A DNA stretch of 26,901 nucleotides. It comes from Acidobacteriota bacterium (GTDB taxonomy: Bacteria; Pseudomonadota; Alphaproteobacteria; Caulobacterales; Hyphomonadaceae). The stretch's first letter is position 1. Every line of letters begins with the position of its first letter. Shown here in pieces: positions 15,286-22,108 of the stretch. Both the position numbers and the translations under genes were made by a program. The notes under the pieces were generated by a model. That model worked only from the letters and a program-made list of their open reading frames with translations, ran no database searches and had not been told where the DNA came from. The stretch spans positions 1 to 26,901 of the forward strand of contig JADJRB010000006.1 of assembly GCA_016712445.1 (NCBI GenBank), read 5' to 3'.

Positions 15286-16776
15286 TCACCACGACGCCGC
15301 GCGCGGTTTCTTCGTGAAAACGTCAGCCACCCGCAACGGCGCATCGAAATTCGGCGGCGCGTCGGACTTCGGCTTGGCACTCGCCCACGTCGAAGCGATG
15401 TACCTACCGAACAACGAACAGGTGTCGACGGCGTCATCGTGCTGGCCGCCCGGGAACCGGAGTAGCTGATCGATCACGCGCTCCGCCCACTCGGTCCGCG
15501 GCCAGTAGACACGCCCATTCGCGCACATCGCTTCGAACGACCGCGCGTTCGCCTCTTTCGTCGACGACGCCGGCAGCCATTCGCAGGCAGTCCAGGCGAA
15601 TTCGTCCGATGCCTCGGACATGGCGCGCGTCAGGTACGGTTCCACCGCGCGCCGGATTGGTCCACCCTCACCGATGAACCGTAGCGGCTTCCACCGCTTG
15701 AACATCGTTACCATCTGGCGCACCCAAACGTCTGACCCGGTCTGCCCGGACCACCACGCCAGCGCGTACACGTCGCCCTTGTGATCAACGCCCCACACGG
15801 CGAGTTCCGTGAAGTCTCCGCCGCCCGGTGTCACTGCGAAGTCGCCAGACATGTATACGTTGAGCGATGTTGGAACGTCGGTGTAATACTGCATCCACTC
15901 ACGCTTGAACTGCAGGCCTTCCTCCGCGGTCGGCGTCTGCTGGTACAACGCCAGCCAGTCCCGAGGACCGAGCGCGCGACGGATCGCCTCAAGTTCGTCA
16001 ATATCGAACCACTCAGGCCACAGCGGCAGGCCGCCATCGATGGCCGGCAGGCTGATGACCTCCCATTGCTCGCCGCCGTCTTTCGCGTCGTTCAGTAGGC
16101 GCCCGCACAGATCGTCCTCGTGCCATCGCGTGTTCACGATGATGATGGACCCGCCAGGCATCAGGCGCGTGCGCAGTGCGGCGCGGTACCAGTCCCAGAC
16201 GCGCTTCCGCTGCGGCGCAGATTCGGCGTCGGCGCGATTCTTGAACGGATCGTCAATCATCGCGACATGCGCGCCACGCCCGGTGATCGGTCCGTCAACG
16301 CCAGCCGAGACGTAGATTCCTCCGCGGTCAGTGCGCCACTTGTTACGTGCGGTCGAGTCGGCGGCGAGCGTGGTATCGAACACACGGCCGAACTCTTCGG
16401 ACTTGATGATCTCGCGCACGTCGCGACCGAAATCGTCGGCCAGGTCCTGCCCGTAGGTCGTGCAGATCAGTTGCTTATCCGGGTTGCGACCCATGAACCA
16501 CGACGGGAAACGGCGGCTGGCCAGTTCCGACTTCGTGTGGCGTGGCGGCGCGAAAATCATCAGCCGCTTGCACTCGCCACGCTCTACACGCTCCAACGCC
16601 TCGCATATCCGAGCATGGTGCTGACCAGCAACGAACCCAGGCATGGTGTACCGCGTGAACGCCAGCAACGAATCCCGCGCATCGTCGCGCGCGAGCAATT
16701 CGGCTGCAGCCTCACTCGGTCCGATTTTCCTCGGCGATGTCTGCGCCTGATGCTGCGATGCGTTCAAGCTCTGCAC
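15286..16776 (-). CDS. terL: Terminase large subunit
   Basis: A 496-aa packaging motor. The ATPase domain has the Walker-A-like FAPPRHTKSE at 75-84 and Walker B with catalytic acid VAMIDDP at 171-177. A coupling motif region follows (SIIIVNTRWHEDDLCGR, ~210-226). The nuclease domain has acidic residues at SGDFAV (D312) and QHDDAVD (~445-451), consistent with RNase-H-type metal binding. The start appears to be the GTG at 16776, which overlaps the small-subunit gene by 65 bases; no closer ATG exists before residue 45. It cuts concatemeric DNA and pumps it through the portal. It is close in plan to P22/Sf6-type large terminases. Confidence 0.93.
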   Translation of the reverse strand: MQSLNASQHQAQTSPRKIGPSEAAAELLARDDARDSLLAFTRYTMPGFVAGQHHARICEALERVERGECKRLMIFAPPRHTKSELASRRFPSWFMGRNPDKQLICTTYGQDLADDFGRDVREIIKSEEFGRVFDTTLAADSTARNKWRTDRGGIYVSAGVDGPITGRGAHVAMIDDPFKNRADAESAPQRKRVWDWYRAALRTRLMPGGSIIIVNTRWHEDDLCGRLLNDAKDGGEQWEVISLPAIDGGLPLWPEWFDIDELEAIRRALGPRDWLALYQQTPTAEEGLQFKREWMQYYTDVPTSLNVYMSGDFAVTPGGGDFTELAVWGVDHKGDVYALAWWSGQTGSDVWVRQMVTMFKRWKPLRFIGEGGPIRRAVEPYLTRAMSEASDEFAWTACEWLPASSTKEANARSFEAMCANGRVYWPRTEWAERVIDQLLRFPGGQHDDAVDTCSLFGRYIASTWASAKPKSDAPPNFDAPLRVADVFTKKPRAASW

Positions 16777-17197
16777 GGCTCAAATCCCTTGCGCTTCGGG
16801 CCACGTCGCGCGTCGTCACGTCGACGACCTGTTTGTCTGCCCACTGGTCCGGCAACCGATTGTTCAGCCAGTAGCGGCAGGCATCCAGATTCGGCGGAAC
16901 CTCTTGGGTTTCTTCGATGCGCTTCGGGCCGGTCTTGGTCGCGACGACCTTGACGACCTCGCGGTGGTATCCGGTAGCAAGGCGGTAGACGGCATGCACG
17001 ACATGCTTGCTCGCATCGGCCAGGCCGGCAGTGCACGCTTCGTTGAACTCCGGCGATTCCAGTCGAAACCGTCGAATGTCGCGGGCGCGCAGGTCATCAC
17101 CCAACGCCTGCGCGACCTCGAAATCACTGGCGCCGAACGTCTTGCACACACGGCGCGCGATCCCGGCGTATTCGGGGCGGTACTCGGGCAGCGGCAT
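16712..17197 (-). CDS. terS: Terminase small subunit
   Basis: A 161-aa protein directly upstream of and overlapping the large subunit. The N-terminal ~60 residues look like a helix-turn-helix (VCKTFGASDFEVAQALGDD). The segment DACRYWLNNRLPDQWADKQV near 107-126 is characteristic of small terminase subunits, which recognise the packaging site and regulate the motor. The C-terminal tail is acidic. The ATG at 17197 follows the preceding stop by four bases, and the ribosome-binding site is weak (GAGC), so coupled translation is likely. Confidence 0.88.
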   Translation of the reverse strand: MPLPEYRPEYAGIARRVCKTFGASDFEVAQALGDDLRARDIRRFRLESPEFNEACTAGLADASKHVVHAVYRLATGYHREVVKVVATKTGPKRIEETQEVPPNLDACRYWLNNRLPDQWADKQVVDVTTRDVARSARDLSRAELERIAASGADIAEENRTE

Positions 17198-17201
17198 GCG
17201 A

Positions 17202-17525
17202 TCAGCTCGGGTTGTTATCGATGATCTCGACGCCGACCAGCGCGGCAGTGGCGGACTTCACAACGCGAAACTGACCGCGCTGCGCAATCGTCACGGACGT
17301 TTCTCCGGCAGCGATGGTGCAGGCGCCGACGATGGCATCCACCAGATCGATCCAGTTACCGCCCGCGTCCTGATACTGGACCTTGACGGTCTCGGCGCCA
17401 GCGATGACGGCCGCGGCACCGTACAGACGGACGCCCGTGTTGCCTGAGTAGACGTTGAACGCAGACGACGTGGTTGCGCCCGTCGCCGGTTCGAACAGAA
17501 TCGTTGCAGGGGTCACGGTCGGCAT
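17202..17525 (-). CDS. Small beta-rich protein, unknown
   Basis: A 107-aa Ala/Val/Thr/Gly-rich protein with alternating strands (VRLYGAAAVIAGAETVKVQY, then GGNWIDLVDAIVGACTIAAG). The composition resembles a small virion surface or fibre-tip protein, and it is similar in style to the decoration-like protein at 3.8-4.2 kb, though no clear sequence repeat links them. The ATG at 17525 has CGGAG about nine bases upstream. It lies right before the terminase genes. No family is recognised. Confidence 0.65.
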   Translation of the reverse strand: MPTVTPATILFEPATGATTSSAFNVYSGNTGVRLYGAAAVIAGAETVKVQYQDAGGNWIDLVDAIVGACTIAAGETSVTIAQRGQFRVVKSATAALVGVEIIDNNPS

Positions 17526-17526
17526 A

Positions 17527-17577
17527 TCAGCGAACTCCGGGCTGGGTGCGTGCGATCAGGCGCAGAATGGCGGACAC
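17527..17577 (-). CDS. Possible 16-aa leader peptide
   Basis: A GTG at 17577 with CGGAG eight bases upstream opens MSAILRLIARTQPGVR and stops at a TGA two bases before the next ATG. It fills the gap between the 34-aa membrane peptide and the 107-aa gene. It may be a translated coupler or leader, or chance. Confidence 0.3.
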   Translation of the reverse strand: MSAILRLIARTQPGVR

Positions 17578-17581
17578 GGCG

Positions 17582-17686
17582 TTACTCCGAGCGGTTGCGA
17601 TGGCGCCAACGATACCACGCCTCGCCGCCGATCAGCAGCACGCCCGGCGCGGCCAGCGTGAACCATGCCAGCGTGGCCGCGGTCAT
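17582..17686 (-). CDS. 34-aa single-span membrane peptide
   Basis: The ATG at 17686 overlaps the stop of the lipoprotein gene as ATGA. The peptide MTAATLAWFTLAAPGVLLIG is one hydrophobic span, followed by a basic, aromatic tail (EAWYRWRHRNRSE) that should stay in the cytoplasm. A lipoprotein followed by a tiny membrane peptide is reminiscent of lysis or superinfection modules, but no endolysin or holin family is identified nearby. Function unknown. Confidence 0.6.
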   Translation of the reverse strand: MTAATLAWFTLAAPGVLLIGGEAWYRWRHRNRSE

Positions 17687-18162
17687 GGGCACACCGCCAG
17701 AACGACGGCGTTCGTCACAGAAACAGCAGCGCGTATGTTCGCCATAGTGCGAATCGGGCGCTCGCTGGAACACCACGCCGGCGTGCGCTTGGCTGCGTGG
17801 TAGGCGTAGGCGTATGCCGCGCCGTTGTACGCGATGACTGCCAGCGGCGACGGATGCGGCCCGATGATCGGATTGGCCTCTCGCGCGGCATCGCACAGCG
17901 ACAGAGCTGCGACCGTGGTCACGGTGTCGCCCGCGGTCCACAGCGCGAGACGTTTCAGCTGCGCGCGCTCGCCTTCGTCGATGGTTCCGGCACGGAACGC
18001 CTTGACCTGGTCGCTCGTCGCGTCGTCGCGGCAATACACCTGACAGCAGTATGCGATGCAGCCGTCGCGCTCGAGATCGCCGTGCGCCACGGTGTCCTTC
18101 CGGTTCGCCGACGCGCAGGCGGTCAACGCGAGCACGGCCAGAATCAGGGCGATTGTACGCAC
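17683..18162 (-). CDS. Predicted lipoprotein with extra cysteines
   Basis: A 159-aa protein with a type II signal peptide: RTIALILAVLALTAC, lipobox LTAC at about residues 13-16, cleavage before Cys16. The mature part has a cysteine cluster (GCIAYCCQVYC) and an acidic helix. A second hydrophobic stretch lies near 107-125 (PLAVIAYNGAAYAYAYHAAK), with further cysteines toward the end. The GTG at 18162 has GGAG about eight bases upstream. It is probably anchored in the envelope. Phage envelope lipoproteins serve in superinfection exclusion or as outer spanins, but the length and the second hydrophobic stretch do not fit a classic spanin. Confidence 0.7.
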   Translation of the reverse strand: MRTIALILAVLALTACASANRKDTVAHGDLERDGCIAYCCQVYCRDDATSDQVKAFRAGTIDEGERAQLKRLALWTAGDTVTTVAALSLCDAAREANPIIGPHPSPLAVIAYNGAAYAYAYHAAKRTPAWCSSERPIRTMANIRAAVSVTNAVVLAVCP

Positions 18163-18329
18163 GGCGTCGGCTCCAGTTCGACTTCCGGCAGCTGCTCGGC
18201 CGCCTCGATGCGAGACAGCAGACGCGCGGCATCAGGCGCAGAGCGCAGCCCGGTCGCACGGACGCCAGCATCAATCAGCCCAGCAAGCGCCTGCAGTTCG
18301 GATTCGGTCAGAGTGATTCGGTGGATCAT
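18144..18329 (-). CDS. 61-aa helical protein, unknown
   Basis: A 61-aa protein with an amphipathic helical pattern (LTESELQALAGLIDAGVRAT, then APDAARLLSRIEAAEQLPEV). The ATG at 18329 overlaps the stop of the fibre-like gene as ATGA, and the 3' end overlaps the lipoprotein start by 19 bases. The coupling and coding pattern support a real gene. Short proteins of this style are common in phages, without known function. Confidence 0.7.
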   Translation of the reverse strand: MIHRITLTESELQALAGLIDAGVRATGLRSAPDAARLLSRIEAAEQLPEVELEPTPCVQSP

Positions 18330-19039
18330 GGCTCAATCGCCACTTGCTGAGCGGCGCCCGTGTTGAACAGCGCCATCAGTTGCGTTTTTCCTGCGCCGTT
18401 GTCCTGAGCGTACAGGCGAACAGCGTTTGCTCCCGGTGCGCTAGGTGCGGTTTGCTCAAGGAACTCAAGCGCGCCGCCGGCAGTCGGAGAATTACCTCGG
18501 ATACCGACGACACCAGCAGCAGAACGATTCAGAGACGTATCAAGCGTCCCGATAGTTGGCGCGCCGCTACCCCACGACAGGCAAGATGCGCCACTGAGAC
18601 TTATTGCTGTGTTGTAGTCTCCCCACAAAGCGACCTGTGGGCCGTACACGCCCTGCGCGAAGTAAATCTGCCCGTTGACGCCGACACGGAAACGATTCGA
18701 CCCGCCCACTTGCAACAGCATCAGATTCGAGGCCGCATTGCTCGCCGTATTCGTGACGTTGAGCTTAATCGCACTCGGCGTGCCGCTGGTGTTCCAGGTT
18801 GTCGCAAGGTCAAGCAGCGACGTGGCCGCGCTTCCGGTCAGCGACTGTCCAGACAGGCTCGCGTAGATCGTGCTGAGCAGCCCGTCCTTCTTCACGCTGG
18901 CCTTGCTCGTTCCGCCAACCTGCAGATCCAGCAACAACGACGCGGCGTTGCTCGCCGTGTCGGTCACATTCATCTTGATCGCGGTGAACGTGGTCGCGCC
19001 GTTGTTCCACGTGTCCGCCATGTCGTAGATATTGGCCAT
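18326..19039 (-). CDS. Tail-fibre-like protein with internal duplication
   Basis: A 237-aa Ser/Thr/Asn/Gly-rich protein. Two similar blocks are visible: residues ~10-53 (WNNGATTFTAIKMNVTDTAS ... LQVGGTSKASVKKDG) and ~81-123 (WNTSGTPSAIKLNVTNTASN ... LQVGGSNRFRVGVNG), about 70 residues apart. The C-terminal end (VRLYAQDNGAGKTQLMALFN ... AAQQVAIEP) is of the kind found at the end of many phage fibre and virion surface proteins. The start overlaps the upstream gene as TAATG. It may form a trimeric fibre that contacts the host. It lies next to the terminase rather than with the tail genes at the left. Confidence 0.7.
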   Translation of the reverse strand: MANIYDMADTWNNGATTFTAIKMNVTDTASNAASLLLDLQVGGTSKASVKKDGLLSTIYASLSGQSLTGSAATSLLDLATTWNTSGTPSAIKLNVTNTASNAASNLMLLQVGGSNRFRVGVNGQIYFAQGVYGPQVALWGDYNTAISLSGASCLSWGSGAPTIGTLDTSLNRSAAGVVGIRGNSPTAGGALEFLEQTAPSAPGANAVRLYAQDNGAGKTQLMALFNTGAAQQVAIEP

Positions 19040-19200
19040 TACGCGCTCCGTTGTTCGATGTAGGCGCCGGCTCGATCTAGGATCGGATCGTCGGCGCGGT
19101 CTTTGATCGCATTCGCCGGCACGGCATCACCAGCGGCAGAGCCAGCGGCGCTGCCAATCGCGCTGCCAATCGCACTACCAATCGCCGAACCTACGCTCAC
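19039..19200 (-). CDS. 53-aa glycine-zipper peptide
   Basis: A GTG at 19200 overlaps the preceding TGA as GTGA and has GAGGGCGAGG just upstream. The 53-aa product begins MSVGSAIGSAIGSAIGSAAG, a G-x-x-x-G-x-x-x-G pattern typical of packed membrane helices, followed by a charged tail ending GAYIEQRSA. The DNA under it is an imperfect 12-bp tandem repeat. Its stop overlaps the start of the fibre-like gene. It may be a small membrane or virion peptide; function unknown. Confidence 0.6.
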   Translation of the reverse strand: MSVGSAIGSAIGSAIGSAAGSAAGDAVPANAIKDRADDPILDRAGAYIEQRSA

Positions 19201-19404
19201 GCCTCGCCCTCAAAAATCGGCCGCCGGGACGACACGAATCCGGCGGCCTCGGAAGATGCGCCCTGTAGCGCAGCGGCTGGAGTGTGAGCCGCAGGCGGAG
19301 TGTGCGCTTGGTGGGTGCCCGCGTCAAGATCCGCCAGTGCGGCGATGATCCAGTCGTCGACGATGGGCGCTGGTGGAGTCTCGGTAGTCGTTTGGGTCGG
19401 TCAT
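19197..19404 (-). pseudogene. Small gene with apparent frameshift near its 5' end
   Basis: A strong AGGAG lies seven bases before the ATG at 19404, which reads MTDPNDYRDSTSAH and stops 26 codons in. The neighbouring +1 frame has no start codon but reads well from about 19385 (TPPAPIVDDWIIAALADLDA) through a Pro/Ala-rich part to FEGEA. It ends in a TGA that overlaps the GTG of the next gene (GTGA). Start, body and coupling thus belong to one ~65-70-residue gene split by an indel near 19375-19390. Sequencing error, real decay or a programmed shift cannot be told apart; no slippery sequence is evident. Confidence 0.55.
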
Positions 19405-19477
19405 TTCCATACTCCTGCGTATGTTACCAGTTACCACGTGTTACCAGTTTCCACCCCGTTTTCTAAACCCCGCCTCC

Positions 19478-19501
19478 CGCACGTACGCGCGCGCGTATAC
19501 G
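19478..19501. other. 24-bp alternating purine-pyrimidine tract
   Basis: From 19478 to 19501 pyrimidine and purine alternate without exception, including a CGCGCGCG core. Such tracts can adopt Z-DNA under negative supercoiling. It lies inside the repeat cluster, downstream of the predicted late promoter. Confidence 0.4.
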
Positions 19502-19520
19502 AGGGCTGCCCTGATGGCTC

Positions 19521-19550
19521 TATATACTTAAGACTATTAACTAGTGGTAA
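19521..19550 (-). promoter_or_regulatory. Candidate sigma70-type late promoter
   Basis: On the minus strand TTACCA (19550-19545) and TATATA (19526-19521) are 18 bases apart, matching -35 and -10 spacing, the -10 well and the -35 loosely. The -35 overlaps one of the GGTAAC repeats, so a protein bound there would compete with polymerase. It would drive the genes from 19.4 kb leftward. Confidence 0.4.
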
Positions 19551-19578
19551 CAGTGGTAACAGTGGTTACAATGTTGAT

Positions 19579-20778
19579 TTATAAGGGAAGTTCGTTACCG
19601 CCGTTACCACCTTTCGGATGGCGCCACACCTTGAGCACCTTGTCCCCCCGGCGGGCAGTGACGCGGTTCCAGTTCAGCGCCTTGAGAACGGCCGATGCCC
19701 GCATCTGTGTCGCCTTGTCCCAGGCGTCGGCGTCGATCTTGAGGCAGTCGCCCAAAACATCGCCGATCGTGACCTCGTACCTACCGATCAACCACTGCTC
19801 GAATAGCGATTCCCATTCGTCAGAAACTCGGCGTTGCTCCTGCTCGCGACGAGCGTCGTCGACAGGCACATCCCACCATGGCGCGCTGGCGTCGTACAGC
19901 ACGACCGCCTCGGCGAACAGTTGCCCGCGCCACTTGGTCAGCCACTCGGTATCGACATCGCCGCAGCGCACGGGCCAGAACCTGCGGGCGCCGGTCGCGT
20001 CGCGCAGGTATTCGTCTTCGTTCGTGGTGCCGGCGAACACACACATGCGCGGGTGATCCTCGGCGCGGCGGCCGTATGGCGCCCGGTAGCGGTCGACCTT
20101 GCACGTGATGACACGCTTGACGGCGGCGACCTCGGCGCGGCTGAACGTGTCCATTTCGGCAATCTCGACCAGGAGTTTTCCCTGCAGCGTCTGGAAAAAG
20201 TCCTTGGACATGACAGACTCGGCAGCTTCGGCGAACCAGCGTTTGCCTACCAGCGCCTCCAGCCCTGACGACTTGCGAGCGCCCTGTGCGCCCTCAAACA
20301 CCGGCATCGTGTCGACCTTGCAGCCAGGATTCAGAGCTCGGGCGACCATCGACACCAGCCAGCACCGGCCCACAGCCTCAGTGTAGGCGTTCTGCTCGGC
20401 ACCGAAGCCGATCGCGATGAACTGGTGAAGCCTGCGCACGCCGTCCCACCGCTGGGCGCGTAGCCACTCGGTGCACTCGTTGCGGCGGTTCTGCATAGCT
20501 GCGGCCGTCACGGCGTCGCGGGCAGTGCCGACGGCCATCTTGCCGATGCTGATGGTGCGCTGCATCCACAGCGCGAGGCGCACGTCGTCGGAGTCCGACC
20601 ACTCGCGCGGCTCGTTGGGCGAATCCCACGTCGTCAGCACGCGCCCGAGGAATTCGTCGAACCAGAACGCGCCAAGCATCGCCGGGTGGCGTTCAAGGAT
20701 CCGCGTCGCGTTGTCCAGGTTCGGATGCGGCACGCCGCGGTCGGACAGTTCGAGCCCGAGGTCTGACCAGCGGATCAT
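19579..20778 (-). CDS. VapE-type P-loop helicase/ATPase
   Basis: A 399-aa protein of the virulence-associated protein E family found in phage and island replication modules. It has Walker A EGAQGARKSS at 162-171, Walker B LLVEIAEMD at 202-210, and the typical block TTNEDEYLRDATGARRFWPV at 251-270 with a sensor and an arginine-finger-like segment. The N-terminal ~110 residues carry the usual NLDNATRILERHP...FDEF part. It probably unwinds DNA at the replication fork together with the Toprim primase encoded just upstream. The ATG at 20778 has a poor ribosome-binding site, and coding-like sequence continues ~20 codons upstream in the same frame. The 3' end contains two of the GTTACC repeats. Confidence 0.85.
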   Translation of the reverse strand: MIRWSDLGLELSDRGVPHPNLDNATRILERHPAMLGAFWFDEFLGRVLTTWDSPNEPREWSDSDDVRLALWMQRTISIGKMAVGTARDAVTAAAMQNRRNECTEWLRAQRWDGVRRLHQFIAIGFGAEQNAYTEAVGRCWLVSMVARALNPGCKVDTMPVFEGAQGARKSSGLEALVGKRWFAEAAESVMSKDFFQTLQGKLLVEIAEMDTFSRAEVAAVKRVITCKVDRYRAPYGRRAEDHPRMCVFAGTTNEDEYLRDATGARRFWPVRCGDVDTEWLTKWRGQLFAEAVVLYDASAPWWDVPVDDARREQEQRRVSDEWESLFEQWLIGRYEVTIGDVLGDCLKIDADAWDKATQMRASAVLKALNWNRVTARRGDKVLKVWRHPKGGNGGNELPL

Positions 20779-20833
20779 GGTGCTGTAGGCCTTGGAGGCG
20801 GGCGGGGCCGTGGTTTCGTCGACGGGCTCGGCC

Positions 20834-21895
20834 TCATGGGTAGGGATCGCCCGCCGCCGGCTGGTCAGGCGTGGCGGCGGGCTGCGTTACAGGCGCGGCT
20901 CCGGTCTCCCGGTGAACATTCTCGATCACCTCCTCTTGCTGCGACGGCTCAGGCCCGGCCGCCTCGGGGTTGTCCAGCATCGCCCGCACGTCAGCGTGCG
21001 GGTTGTTCGTGATGAAATCGTGCCAGTCCGTTGAGTCCGCGCCGACATCGAATATCGGCACGAACAGCCTCGCCCCGCTGGCAACGCCGAATTCAACCCC
21101 GGGGTTCTTCCCGGTGCGTCGCTCAGTCTCGTGGTCGTTGTCGACGGCTGCAACGATTTCCCGGCCGGGGAACTTGGCACGCATGGCCGCCACGACCGCA
21201 GGCAGGTTGCCAGCCGACATGGCGCAGGCGACTGAATGGCGCGTCGCAGCGCGGAGCGCAGCGCCAGTGGCCCAGCCTTCGCAGACGAGCACACGAGCCT
21301 TGTCCGGCCCGATGATCGGGTGGAACGCGCCGGCCATGCGTCCGCCGGGCATGAACAGTTTGTTGCCATCGGCGTCGATCGATTGGTAGCTGGCGAGCCT
21401 GTCGAAATCCGAGTAAACCGGGATCAACAGCAGCCCGTCCGCCGTAGCGCGCATACCGGCCGATACGGGCACCGCCTTGCGTACCACGTAGGGATGCAGC
21501 GCCGGGTCCGCCTTGGCCGCCTGCAGGGCCTTTGCAGCGCGTTCTGCGGCCTCTGCGTAGGCGATGGCCTGCTCGGTCTCGCGGCGGTGTTTATCGGCCG
21601 CCCAGCGCGCTTGCTGCTCGGCTCGCTGCTCTGGCGTGAGGCTCGCGCCGCCGTTGCCGTTCAGTGGCGTGGTGAACGTTCCCGAGAATCCGCGTTTGTG
21701 ATCCTCGAAAAATCCCGCGGGCCGGTCGTCGTTGAAGATCCGATAGGACAGGTTCTCGGCGCGCCCGCGGTCGCCTTCGATGTGCAGGCGATGCCAGGCG
21801 CCGTCGACTTGAATGCGTGATGTGTCGGAAGGCTTGACGCCATGGGCCGCGAGTGCGTCGACGAAGGCGGCGATGATCTGGTCGGTGCTGTGCAT
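20834..21895 (-). CDS. Toprim-domain DNA primase
   Basis: A 353-aa protein starting at the ATG at 21895 (AGAGG four bases upstream). The Toprim signature is visible: CEGWATG with the catalytic Glu at 205-211, then VDND at 251-254 and a following STDWHD at 288-293. The N-terminal region has YRIFNDDRPAGFFEDHKRG of phage/plasmid primases, and a charged helix near 87-125 (AEQQARWAADKHRRETEQA) links to the catalytic part. It would synthesise RNA primers for phage replication. The C-terminal ~50 residues are a Pro/Ala/Gln linker, and a +1 shift near the stop would fuse it to the helicase, an arrangement common in related phages. Confidence 0.88.
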   Translation of the reverse strand: MHSTDQIIAAFVDALAAHGVKPSDTSRIQVDGAWHRLHIEGDRGRAENLSYRIFNDDRPAGFFEDHKRGFSGTFTTPLNGNGGASLTPEQRAEQQARWAADKHRRETEQAIAYAEAAERAAKALQAAKADPALHPYVVRKAVPVSAGMRATADGLLLIPVYSDFDRLASYQSIDADGNKLFMPGGRMAGAFHPIIGPDKARVLVCEGWATGAALRAATRHSVACAMSAGNLPAVVAAMRAKFPGREIVAAVDNDHETERRTGKNPGVEFGVASGARLFVPIFDVGADSTDWHDFITNNPHADVRAMLDNPEAAGPEPSQQEEVIENVHRETGAAPVTQPAATPDQPAAGDPYP

Positions 21896-21901
21896 GGTGC
21901 C

Positions 21902-21949
21902 TCTTGGGTGGCGTGATAGGTGACGGTAAGGGCGACCCAAGAATCGCCC
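21902..21949 (-). promoter_or_regulatory. Two mutually exclusive hairpins over the primase ribosome-binding site
   Basis: On the transcript, UCUUGGGU (21942-21935) can pair with ACCCAAGA (21909-21902), an 8-bp stem extended by two more pairs after one mismatch. This stem takes up most of the AAGAGG that precedes the primase AUG. The upstream arm can instead form GGGCGA/UCGCCC (21949-21944 with 21935-21930), which would leave the ribosome-binding site open. This layout suits translational control; no ligand or protein is known. Confidence 0.5.
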
Positions 21950-22000
21950 GGCGCTGGCCGGCGCATGTCCCGTCGTTTTCAGTGTAGCGTGGTGTTGCGT

Positions 22001-22081
22001 TCAGCGCACGCGACGGGTAAGGTAATGCCTCGCCCCGCCCCCGCGCGCCAGTTCGGCGACTCCCCCTGCGTCGGACATCAT
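22001..22081 (-). CDS. Possible 26-aa peptide upstream of the primase leader
   Basis: ATGATG at 22081/22078 reads MMSDAGGVAELARGGGARHY and ends LTRRVR. It has GGGGAT before it and follows the HTH gene by 27 bases. It occupies about half of the only long gap (21896-22108) in this part; the rest holds the hairpin leader. It could be a leader peptide or chance. Confidence 0.35.
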   Translation of the reverse strand: MMSDAGGVAELARGGGARHYLTRRVR

Positions 22082-22108
22082 GCGATCCCCAACGCGGGAG
22101 GCGGGGTC

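Larger units (their letters stand above)
19423..19608. promoter_or_regulatory. Opposed GTTACC/GGTAAC repeat cluster (operator or iteron region)
   Basis: Exact GTTACC hexamers start at 19423, 19430, 19440, 19594 and 19603, and exact GGTAAC at 19546 and 19555. Degenerate copies lie at 19447 and 19564. The left group and the central group are in opposite orientation around an AT-rich core (19519-19542). The two copies at 19594 and 19603 fall in the last codons of the helicase gene, where they encode GGNGGN. This is the only sizeable non-coding gap between replication and late genes. It could be operators for the late promoter, or replication iterons. Confidence 0.6.

Noticed and set aside
17582..18274. 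230-codon minus frame covering the lipoprotein gene
   Set aside because: Its upper part is an Arg-rich shadow. Only the last 34 codons, restarted at the ATGA overlap, are supported.
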